A DNA stretch of 20,271 bases from contig JAAAUF010000765.1 in NCBI GenBank assembly GCA_015499985.1, positions 1-20,271 on the forward strand. Direction: 5' to 3'. Below are positions 1 through 8,800 of this stretch, piece by piece (within the stretch, counting starts at the first letter, position 1; each line of letters opens with the position of its first letter). This stretch comes from Haplosporangium gracile. Its lineage: Eukaryota; Mortierellomycota; Mortierellomycetes; Mortierellales; Mortierellaceae. The translations under genes were made by a program, and so were the position numbers. Under the pieces are notes generated by a model, which worked only from the letters and a program-made list of their open reading frames with translations, did no database searches and was not told where the DNA came from.

Positions 1-76
1 TAGGTAAGATAGAGAAGTTATCTTGAAAAATAAAAAAAAAGAGAAAATGAAAAAAACATTGCAACAATTTCTTGAC

Positions 77-1520
77 CTACTGTATGTTAACCGTGCCGTC
101 GTTAAAGCCGACCGCGAGCTGGAGTCCTGTCGACGTAAATGTTAAGGCAATTGGAGAGGGCTTATCATCCTCAGACTCGACATCAGGCTCATCATCCTTA
201 GACTCGGCATCTGGCATGGCATCAGGCGCAGCAACGGACTCGGCATCAGACGCGGCATCGAACTCGGCGTCCGTCCCAGACAGACGTGACCTTGTCCACC
301 ACTGTGCAGGTCCCATAAGCGTACGCTCCTGTTCTCACCTGCAGATGCGAACCACCGACCACATAGCGAGCGGATGACTCTTCCTACCAGTTTGGTATGG
401 CCTTCCAGGACATGATCAACGACTCCGGTTTTAAAATTCTGCAATCGAATCGTCTCATAAATGCAGTAGACCATATGCCGGAGGTTCGGTGAAAGCTTGT
501 GTATTACGATCCCGTTATTCAAATCTGTAAGAATATAGGTAGATTCTAGTGCACCTGTGAGAGTATCCCACTGCCGCACGGTTTTGTCTGAGCTGCCAGA
601 GTATAGACTCTCTATTGGGTAGATAACCGACCGACGTGACACGGTGAGAATGTCCAGACTGACCGACGCTGGATCCATTAGAGCTCCCGTCCCATATGCG
701 GATCTTGTTGGAGCCATCTGTCAGAGCGAGAGTTAAACCATGCGACAAAAAAGACACATTGAAGACCGGACTTGAGGTGCTGTACATGGAGATGAGGGTG
801 CCTGTAGATGCATCCCAGAGTCTGATTGTGGAGTCACTGCTGGCGGAAGCGATCCGTTGGCCAGCGGCGGAAAACGAGATACACATGACCATGCCTGTGT
901 GGTCACGTAAGACAGGGCTTGGCAACCTAGATGCAATATTCCAAAACCTCAGATTGCCATCCATATGCCCAGTTACAACTTGTTGGCCATCTGGAGAAAA
1001 GTCCATGCGCAGCACAGGCCCAAGACCCAGCTCCCAGACATTTCCTGGCGCTCCCGTCTCCAAGCCCCAGAATTGAATTGTCCCGCGATCACTGCATGAA
1101 GCAAGTAGGCGTCCATCTGGAGTGAACTTGACACTATTAGCAGGAAATGTGTGATTTTCCAACACAAACAGTGCCACTCCTGCCACCGAGCCCCACAATC
1201 GCACCACCCCATCGTCGCTGCTCGATGCAACATACTTGCCACAAGGAGAAAACGCCACCGACTGCACAGGTTCCTCATGGCCGCTCATGATCACAAGAGG
1301 ACCACCGCTGCTGCAATCCCATACTCGCACTGTGCGGTCCTCACTTCCAGATAGTTATCGCTGGCCATCGAGTGAAAACTTCAAACATGTCAGGCGGCCA
1401 TCATGTCCTGCAAGCGGGCGGATCTTCTTCTAGGTCGATGTGTTGTATAGAGCGAGGCCACCATCTTCTAGACCGACCGCAAGCATCTTCTCTTGAGGCG
1501 AACACCAACATACCCAGGCA
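77..1520 (-). other. WD40 repeat region of the decayed STAND gene (about 11 blades)
   Basis: Repeated units end in WD-like strands: DRTVRVWD, DGVVRLWG, RGTIQFWG, DGNLRFWN, DSTIRLWD, NKIRIWD, DKTVRQWD, NRSVRLWD and a final DGTVNIQ. Counting degenerate units there are about eleven, enough for one and a half seven-bladed propellers. Two stops (1432-1430 and 1357-1355) lie around the second blade, and frame changes occur near 615 and 260-310. The last blade lacks the expected Trp and runs into a TAG at 79-77. Confidence 0.85.
161..272 (-). repeat. Imperfect minisatellite coding an acidic Asp/Glu/Ser linker
   Basis: The plus strand repeats variants of gactcggcatcag. On the minus strand, in the frame of the last WD40 blade, it reads as D-A-x-S-D-A-E-S-type units (for example FDAASDAESVAAPDAMPDAE) ending in SEDDKPSP. 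It sits between the last two WD40 blades. Its repetitive nature fits the frame slip placed at 260-310. Confidence 0.7.
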
Positions 1521-1546
1521 GTGACGGTTTTCTCTAGATAAGGCAG

Positions 1547-1684
1547 CTCCCCGAACTGAACGCCGCCCATCCGCGCGTGGCTGAGGTCAGTATTGCATAG
1601 CCAGCCCATCCCGAGATTGGCACCCGTAAGGTCGGCTCCTTGGAACATTGTTGAATCAAACTGTCCGCCGGAAAGATCCGCGCC
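1547..1684 (-). other. Pentapeptide-repeat block between NACHT and WD40
   Basis: Five-residue repeats of the A(D/N)LxG kind are visible: GADLSGGQFD, GADLTGANLG, TDLSHARMGG. They are followed by GVQFGELPYLE, which leads into the WD40 region. This matches the right-handed quadrilateral helix family (Pentapeptide). It is short, about 45 residues, and probably links or extends the sensor. The stretch just before it (LSERV to RGIRILGADL) looks shortened compared with relatives as I remember them. Confidence 0.75.
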
Positions 1685-1887
1685 TAGAATACGAATGCCT
1701 CGAATGAAGACAAGGTTCTTCGGCACTCGCTCGCTGAGGAACTGTATAACGAAGAGCTCAGTAAGAAGTCCGCGCGTGAACAAGGAGCACTTGGGATTGA
1801 GCACCTAGCCTGAGAGACATCGGAGGTGGATTGAGGAGAACATTTGTCGGCAGTCTCAAGTCGACTGGGGCTGACGACGGCACAGGG

Positions 1888-3024
1888 GAAGAAATACTCC
1901 AGCATAGATCGGTGGAGAAATTGAAAGAAGCTGCCGGAACGAGTCAACTGCGAAGCCTCTCTCAACAGCCGGACCTCTGGATCCGGACCAAAGTACTCGG
2001 CTTTCCACTTCGTCTTGTCCTTGAGGTGAATGTACTGGACGACAGCTTTTCCGTTCTGGTTCTCGAACATTGCCAATGCCAGCCTCGTAGAGTAGTTCAC
2101 GCCCATCTCCTCAAATTCCGCTTCCTCTAGCATCTCCATCATATCGGAATCCTGCTTGGACAAGGGATTGCTTCGGAGCCGTCGTTTGTTGACATTGAGC
2201 CAGTGGTTCACAAAGGTGTCGTAGAGCTGGATGCGGACAATCTTGATGGTGGACAGGTCCTGGTGGCCCTTGACGACATGGGGAAGTACCTCGAGCGCGA
2301 GTAAGAGGAGGAACGGATTCTTAACCAGGTCCATGAGGTTAGAAATTGTAGTCAACTTGTCCATATAGTCTTGAGTGCTCCAGGTTCTTGGCTCGAGAGG
2401 GACATATTGCTCAACATAGTTGTGGATCTGCTCCATGAAGAAGGGAGCAATGACGGCCTCTTCGAAGATGCTCTGAAGAGTTGACTTGTATCGATCAACA
2501 GACAGAGGCTTGAAGCGATCCTGGTAAGAGGGTCCGAGGTACTGAGATCTGCAGCTGATAACCATTTTGGTGTTTCACTGTCCAGTCTGGTTAAGGGAGT
2601 TAGTCCTGTGCAGGTTGATGAGTTGCTCGCTCTCATCGTATCCATCACAAATGAGGATGAGTTGTCGATACAGCTTGAGTTCCATGATCTGATCTTCGTC
2701 AAAATTGTGAGACTGCAGCTGCTTGTTGACCATATCATGCTGAGGTTTGTCGATGGCGGGCAAGTTGATGAAAAGATGAGTTGGTCCATCTCTCTTGTAG
2801 TCCTTCCAAAGCAAGTGCTCCAGGTGACGATTGAATGATGACTTGCCGGAGCCAGAGTCGCTCAAGATCAACATAACCTGACGATCACTGGCATGAAATC
2901 CCATTACCTTCTCCAACAGAGGGAACAGTTCATCATCCTTGGCCAGGAGCGATGGTTTTGCTTGTGGAAGGACGTAAACCGTTCGTTCGTCGTATTCTTG
3001 AAGTCGTTGCAATCGGAGCTTGTG
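1888..3024 (-). other. NACHT NTPase module of the decayed STAND gene
   Basis: Walker A reads SDSGSGKSS (2862-2836), where the usual first Gly of GxxxxGKS is Ser. Walker B with the NACHT signature reads LILICDGYDES (2661-2629). A sensor-1-like strand MVISCRSQYLG begins at 2565, and the module ends at a conserved LHRSMLEYFF near 1888. A TGA at 2577-2575 sits between Walker B and sensor 1, where I expect a Trp (TGG). The reading frame and the homology resume directly after it. Confidence 0.85.
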
Positions 3025-4549
3025 TAACGAGGTCAGGGATGGCCTGGACCTTGGTAAGGATCGGAGACGTCATCGGGATGAGCAGACGAGACCTCAATGG
3101 ATAAGGGTGGTAGGTTGTAGGAGTGTTGCCTAAAGCGAGCTCCTGCTTCAGAGCAAGAGCACTGCCGGCGACTTCCTGGTCGTCAATAGATCCTAGCTTG
3201 TCGATGATGGTCAGCGTCCACGCCTTGATACTTTCATCTCTACCCCACTCTGGGTCATCCTTGTAGAGACGGCCAAGGAGTTCAATGGCTTGCTGGCGAG
3301 AAGCCACCGACTAGATGTATCGATTGCAATCTCACCCAACATCTGGGGCAGACTCTCCACTGGAACAAGGGGTCGCGACGACATGGAGCCTCGCAGATCA
3401 TTCGGTTGAGATCCTTCAACTGACCGGCTTCAGCGAGAGCATAGGCGGCACGAATGGCGGCATACCAGGTCCTCTGGCTGGCTCCATACCTCTCCTTCAA
3501 TCTCTCCATGACGCCTTGACCACTCATCAGGAAACTTATTCCTTTACAAACAGTGCCACCGACACCCATCATGCCATTCAGTGCCTCCTGCAGATTTCCA
3601 AGTCCCTCAAGCACCAACCCCTGATCCAGCTTGCCCAGTGCCGTAATCTTGACCACACCATCTACTACACCTCGCGAGTATCGGAAGACTGCCTGAAAAA
3701 CAGTTTCGTTGCTGGGCACATACTGCAGCGCCTGATATGCCCTCCAGGCCTGGTACATGAGGTAAGGGGCGTTGCAGCCCTTCAACCCCGACAAGGATCT
3801 TGTGGTCGGCCATGGTATCGAGAACCCTCGAGATGGCAAGAGTGAGGCAGTAGGAGTGTTCAGTTGACTGTTGGTACGTGTCTTGCAATCGGATCCTGAG
3901 AATGCTGCGGATCTTGATCAGGTCGTCAGAGATAAGGCAACCTGACGAGACAGACTGGACCAATTGGACAAGCCCTTGGAGCAGGTCAACATCCAGAAGA
4001 CAAGAATTGTCAAACTCCTTGATGAAGGAAGACAACAGCTTGCGATAGGGTTTCTTCTGTAGGATAGGTCCTAGAGCGACGATCTTGGCGATTTCGATGG
4101 AGTCCTTTATACCCTCTTGGATGAACTTGTCCACCATACGAGTCGCAATTGACTGCAGTCGATCTTGCTCCATGAGCTCATACTTGATTTCTGCCAGCCA
4201 TACCAGCTCAGCCTTGTTCAGAATCGGAACTTTCTTAGCTCTCAACAATGAAAGCGAGTCCTGAAGCAAGAGGTTGTTGCAATAAACCAATTGATCCGTT
4301 CTCTCGATGCGCTGCTGGGGGCGAGGTAGGTCGGTATTGATGACTGGCTTAGGGACATTCTCAGGGAACACATCAATGGAGACATGGTAAACAGCGAGTA
4401 AGGGTCCGAGCGAGCCATCCTGGTCAGACATGCCCAGGGGACTGCGCAAGCTGTCATTCTTCTTGAGGGCGAGCGTGGTGGAGCCAAAGACATCGTTGGT
4501 ATCACGAGGGTCGATGTGTTCGAGGGTATCGTTGGTCACGGTAAGAGTT
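3025..4549 (-). other. N-terminal ARM-like helical region of the decayed STAND gene
   Basis: This part is read in three to four frames. It is leucine-rich and helical, with recognisable pieces such as LVQLVQSVSSGCLISDDLIK, PYLMYQAWRAYQALQYVP and QLKDLNRMICEAPCRRDPLF. Paired-helix spacing suggests ARM/HEAT-like repeats in front of the NACHT. The identification rests on general resemblance to the N-terminal regions of Mortierella STAND proteins, not on a single diagnostic motif. The frame changes at 3800, 3345, 3315 and 3027 all fall here, so it is the most damaged module. Confidence 0.6.
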
Positions 4550-4574
4550 CTAGAGCCAAGACAGGTTGTTAGTC
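4550..4574 (-). other. Probable 3' splice site of an upstream intron (branch point and acceptor)
   Basis: On the minus strand, CGACTAAC (near 4574-4567) is followed about 15 nt later by CTCTAG, and the coding-like frame then begins at 4549. This is the expected branch-point/acceptor spacing for a short fungal intron. It would mean that a 5' exon of the STAND relic lies further upstream. I could not identify that exon or its donor. Confidence 0.45.
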
Positions 4575-4775
4575 GTTGTAGTTTATGGTTATGCCGAGGA
4601 GAAACCTGACGAGATCGGTCGTTACGCCAAAAAAGTTGTTTCTGCTGTTATTTTCTACCCCTGACTTGACTTGCATGTGTAATTCGTTTAAAATGAATGT
4701 GGTGAATCCCCGATGGTATGGATCTGTCCAGAGTCTAGATCGGGATCGATGGTCAATGCTACGCGGTACGAACGA

Positions 4776-4791
4776 ATGCATGCATGCATGC
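4776..4791. repeat. (ATGC)4 microsatellite
   Basis: Four perfect copies of ATGC. The unit is self-complementary, so the array can fold on itself. It lies upstream of the STAND relic. Confidence 0.9.
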
Positions 4792-5032
4792 GCTGTTTTC
4801 CTTCTTTTGAAAGATCTCGACTCAATCAAGAGGGCACACACCTGTGTGAGAAAAGGAAAGAGGCACTTACTTATTGATGAAGTAGTGTTTCTTTTTGTGT
4901 GCCTGCTTGTCGTTTCTTTCACTGATGGGGAGCAAATAGGCTTATTGAGATAGACTGACTGTCTATGTAGAAAGCGTGTGTGAAAGAACGGGACGTGAGT
5001 TATCCTCACTCTACAACATGAGAGCCCCTTCT

Positions 5033-5041
5033 CCTTATAAG
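5033..5041 (-). promoter_or_regulatory. Possible TATA-like element for the STAND relic
   Basis: The minus strand reads CTTATAAGG in a flank that is otherwise purine/pyrimidine-biased, about 0.5 kb upstream of the first recognisable coding sequence. Position and sequence are compatible with a promoter core, but nothing else supports it. Confidence 0.2.
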
Positions 5042-5781
5042 ACAACTATCGCTCTCCAACTTACTGCAGAGAGAGTTATTGTTGTTTTTTTTTAGCTATG
5101 TTCTCTTGGGTCTCTGGTTTTACTTCAGAGGACTGGGGTTGGTAAAGAAGGGTGCGAGGTTGCTTGGTGTGTGTGCTGACGGGTGCTGAGAAGGAACACG
5201 CTTTGAAAAAGTGATAAAAAAGGACAGGAAGAGGGGGAAAAATTTGGAGCTGTGGGTTGCAGTTTTGTATTTATGTGAGTGAGTGTTAAAAAGGGTAACT
5301 TTCTCTGTCGGGCCGGTCGTGTCGCTACTCCTGTTCGGTGAAGTTTGATTCCGAATGCAGAGAATGGAATGAGCGAAAGATGATCATCAAAAGGAAAGGA
5401 ATGAAGATGTTGAATGAGACTGGTGGTGAAGAAGGTTCCGAGACCGAAAGGATGTGTGGGTGGGTGGGTGTGGATAAATGGAGGCGTGAGAGACAAGCAG
5501 AAAAATGGAGAATGGAAAAGAAAAAGTAAAAAAAACAGAAAATGCCCCTGCATGGTGTAAGTTGCATTGACAAGACTAAAAGATACAAAGTGGCCCATGC
5601 CAAGGACATGATGTTCAAACCCGTAATGTAAGATAATTCTACGCCAGTCCGGATACACCAACGCCAACTACCGGCGACCAGATTCAGGAACAGACCCGCT
5701 CTTGATCACCACCATTTCCGCCTCAAAAAAATGAAACTATTACGCTTTCGTCGATCAGTTGATCACTTGATCAAATCCGTT

Positions 5782-5787
5782 TTTATT
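5782..5787 (-). terminator. AATAAA polyadenylation signal of the aminopeptidase gene
   Basis: The minus strand reads GGAATAAAAACGG, with AATAAA 25-30 nt past the stop codon at 5814-5812. This implies a very short 3' UTR. Confidence 0.6.
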
Positions 5788-5811
5788 CCAAAGATTCCAC
5801 CTACCCGACTT

Positions 5812-8800
5812 TCAACAGTCGTCCTCCCCACCCAGTCGCAGCATCTCCATCTCCCCCTCCAGCGTCATAACCTGCGGTGGCACAACACCCGTCGTTGTTG
5901 CTACTGCTGCAGCTGCAGCCGTCGCAACGGTTGCTGCCATGGACATCGTCATCAACTCGTTCATAACCATCCCTGGCGCTGCTGTCGCCGTCTCTGGCAA
6001 AACGGCACCGCTCTTGTGTAGCTGCTCTTGTTGTGAGAGCTGAAATCGTTCGTCGAACAGACGGGCTGCAGATTCGTTGAGATAAACCTGGGATCTCGAG
6101 TGCTGTTCCTGTTGCTGATAGAACGAATGTTGGATGTGTTCATGGTGCTGGTGTTGATGTCCCTGCTTCTGACCATGCTCATGATGATGATGGTGGTGGT
6201 GATGATGATGCTGGTGTTCATGAGTGTGATACAGATGGTTAAGATTCTGGTGCTCAGGATGCTCCAAGTAAACAGCGGGCGGCGAAGAGGAACACGACGA
6301 CGTCGCAGATGGCGCAGAATGGCGGGTGTCGTTTGTCGCTGGTGACAATACATCGTCCACTGAGCTTCCGCTCAGGCTTCGACCCAACCCTGCCAACGAC
6401 AGCTGAAGACCATAGCCTGCATGAAGTGGACTGGTGCGGCGACTGAAGGGATGATGCCGATCGTGTTCGTCCTCCTCACCGGTGATAGCCATCATGCTAC
6501 CAACACTAGACCCACTCTCTCCGATCTCCTGGAGGGAAGTAGCAGCAAGATACCCATTTGTCTTCAACCAAACCTCAACATCCTCACGATCTCTCTCCAA
6601 CCACAAGATTCTCGTCCGAATCCCTTCCAAACAGTTCGCCAGAATCCGGTCGCACTGGCTCGTATCCTTGTTGGCAAAGAAGTCCTGCACCTCTTGGTAC
6701 TTTTCCACACTCGAAAACATCCCAATACTGAACAGGATAAAGTACTCTACAAACCGGAGGTCCTCAAAATGCCGTTCGTACAGGACATCCCAATGCTGCC
6801 GCATGAAGTTCCACAGCTCGGCTCGACCCATCACCGACGACCGGAGTGTCGCCAGTGCCGAGAGGATATCTGCATTTCTGACTTCCTCCGACATTGCAAA
6901 CGCCAGGGTTCGTTGGATCATCTCGGGCGAGTTGCCGTATCCCAACACCGTCAGGGCGACCACCTTCTCACCGGGACTGTATGTCTCTCGATAAAAAGCT
7001 AGAATGGCCTCATACTCCTCCAGGCCGGTGGTGGTCTTGAGAACAATCTCAAAGACTGGGAACAAAAGATCTGGTGGGATCGCCGAAGTGTCTCTATTCG
7101 CCATGAATTTCACAAACCGCCTTCTTGCCTCCGCAACGATCCTATAGTTGAAGAATGGTCGTAAAAAGGTTAGTTTGTCAACCAAAGTTCACCTCACATC
7201 ACTCATTTCATTCGGACATAAAACTTACTCAGGGTCGGCAGCGCGACCAGCAAATCGAATGGCCAAAGCGCGGAGGTTTCCAATGGCAGGATCCTCTCCC
7301 TCGGGGTACGTCCAGCCCAAACGCTTGACAATGTTCTTGAATAGGCGTCGCTGAACCTCTTTGATGGCGTTCACCACCGACGCTGGCTGCTCCAACCACA
7401 CGGCGACGAGGTCTTGTAATCGCAACGAGATCTCTGCCCAAACACTATTGAGAAATCAAAGATTGAATGGAATTTCAGTACCTGCGATCGTGACACACGT
7501 ATGCAACTTCTGGAATCCAACAACATAACAACAAAGTACGTACAGGTTGTTCTCCTCGTCTTCAAAGTACTTTAGGAGCGTCAAGAAACTACTCGTAGGA
7601 GAGACACCGGCAGCAACCAAAGCAGCAGCATCAGTCAACAATCCAACGCGGTCAGCAGTCTTCAAGGTCTCGGTTACCTCGCCGTTCTTCAGCGTCTGAC
7701 CCAAGAGGTCAAGGGCTCTGGATGGATATGAGACACGGTAGAAACCAGATTGGCCCATGTTGAACTTGTACCACCGCGTCGTGTCCACCTTCAGGATCAA
7801 CTCCTTGGTGGTCATCATGATGTTCTTGGGCGTTGGGTCTTCTGCAGTAGCGAGAGCCAAGGGGACAGGCCAGATAAAATCATCCTCATCTTCGCGGATG
7901 TCGCCAGTAGACAGGAACAGGCTTTGTCGCACCATAATAGTCGACTCGTCTATCTCTGTGATGGTCAAGACAGGATACTGAAAAAATTGATGAACTCGTT
8001 AGGTTGTGCAACAGTAATTAACGATATCATTCGCAGCAAGAAGCCATGACAAACGAACTTACTCCAGTTTGACGAGTCCACCTCCTCATGAACTCTGGCA
8101 CATCAGCCTGACACTCCTCGGCCAAGGTCATCCATAAGTCGTCAGTGTTGGCATTGCCCCACATGTACCGCATCATAAACTTGCGGATGCCCTTCAGCAA
8201 CTGGTCTTCACCCAACCACCCACTGAGCATACGAAGGACAGACGCCCCCTTCATGTAGCTGACCTCGTCAAAGATCTGCGTGATCTCACTCGGGTTAGCG
8301 ACGCCAACCTCTACCGGATGGGAGGTTCGAAGAGCATCTTGCTTGAGAACGTGCTGGACTCGGGTCACAAACTCGGACCAGACATCCCAGGCTGGGAAGA
8401 GCTCGTCCACGACAATGTAGGCCAGGTGAGTGGCGAACCCTTCAAACAGCCACAAGTCAGACCACCAATCCATCGTCACCAAATTACCAAACCACTATTT
8501 TTTTATAAGCAGGCAATAGCGAAAACAATGAAATAAGTATGTGATCTTGTCAAGTCGCGAATGACGTGTAACGTCAGTGTGAAAGAGAGATAAAGTACCT
8601 GATGAGAGATCTCATGGATGACGGTGGCAGCAATCTCACGTTGCCGATCGTTGGTCGAGTGCTCGTCCAACAGGACAGCATGCGTGCGAAATGTGATGAG
8701 GCCCCAATTCTCCATCGCACCGGGCGAGAAGTCAGGAACGGCAACCAAGTCCAGCTTGGGTAATGGGTAGGGTATATCAAATAACCGCGAGAAATACTCG

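Larger units (their letters stand above)
77..4549 (-). pseudogene. Decayed STAND/NLR-like gene: ARM-like region, NACHT, pentapeptide repeats, WD40 repeats
   Basis: Conceptual reading runs from 4549 down to 77 through several frames, and successive pieces join into one STAND (signal-transducing NTPase) protein. Intact relatives are thought to be cytosolic receptors that oligomerise on ligand binding; the WD40 part senses and the NACHT part switches. Frame changes fall near 3790-3802, 3343-3350 (apparent extra CC), 3308-3320, 3025-3028 (apparent extra GTTA), 1804-1815, 608-622 and 260-310. In-frame stops are TGA at 2577-2575, TAG at 1432-1430 and TAA at 1357-1355, each with homology continuing in the same frame. 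None of the junctions I examined has GT-AG borders at a plausible intron length, so these look like mutations. Comparison with my memory of the family also suggests missing segments near 3800 and 1725. The true start is not visible: the longest frame opens at a GTG (4539), the first in-frame ATG is 4431-4429, and an upstream exon is likely. The last frame stops at 77 in the middle of a WD40 strand. Confidence 0.85.
4575..5781. other. Non-coding flank between the STAND relic and the aminopeptidase gene
   Basis: No convincing gene. The part near 4575-5060 is the 5' side of the STAND relic and may hold an untranslated exon. 5120-5530 is purine-rich on the plus strand, so the longest minus-strand frame here (5125-5667) reads as Phe/Leu/Ser/Pro/His-rich low complexity. 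A T run lies at about 5084-5093. Poly-A/G patches occur near 5500-5540. Confidence 0.6.

Noticed and set aside
3282..4539. Introns as the cause of the frame changes in the STAND relic
   Set aside because: Conserved protein sequence runs up to both sides of each break, with no GT-AG pair at intron length; in-frame stops elsewhere in the gene confirm decay.
5125..5667. 180-codon minus-strand frame in the flank past the aminopeptidase
   Set aside because: Phe/Leu/Ser/Pro/His-rich low complexity from a purine-rich tract on the plus strand; no domain and no splice logic.
6421..7002. Antisense frames of 170-193 codons opposite the aminopeptidase last exon
   Set aside because: Shadows of the real coding strand; no motifs.
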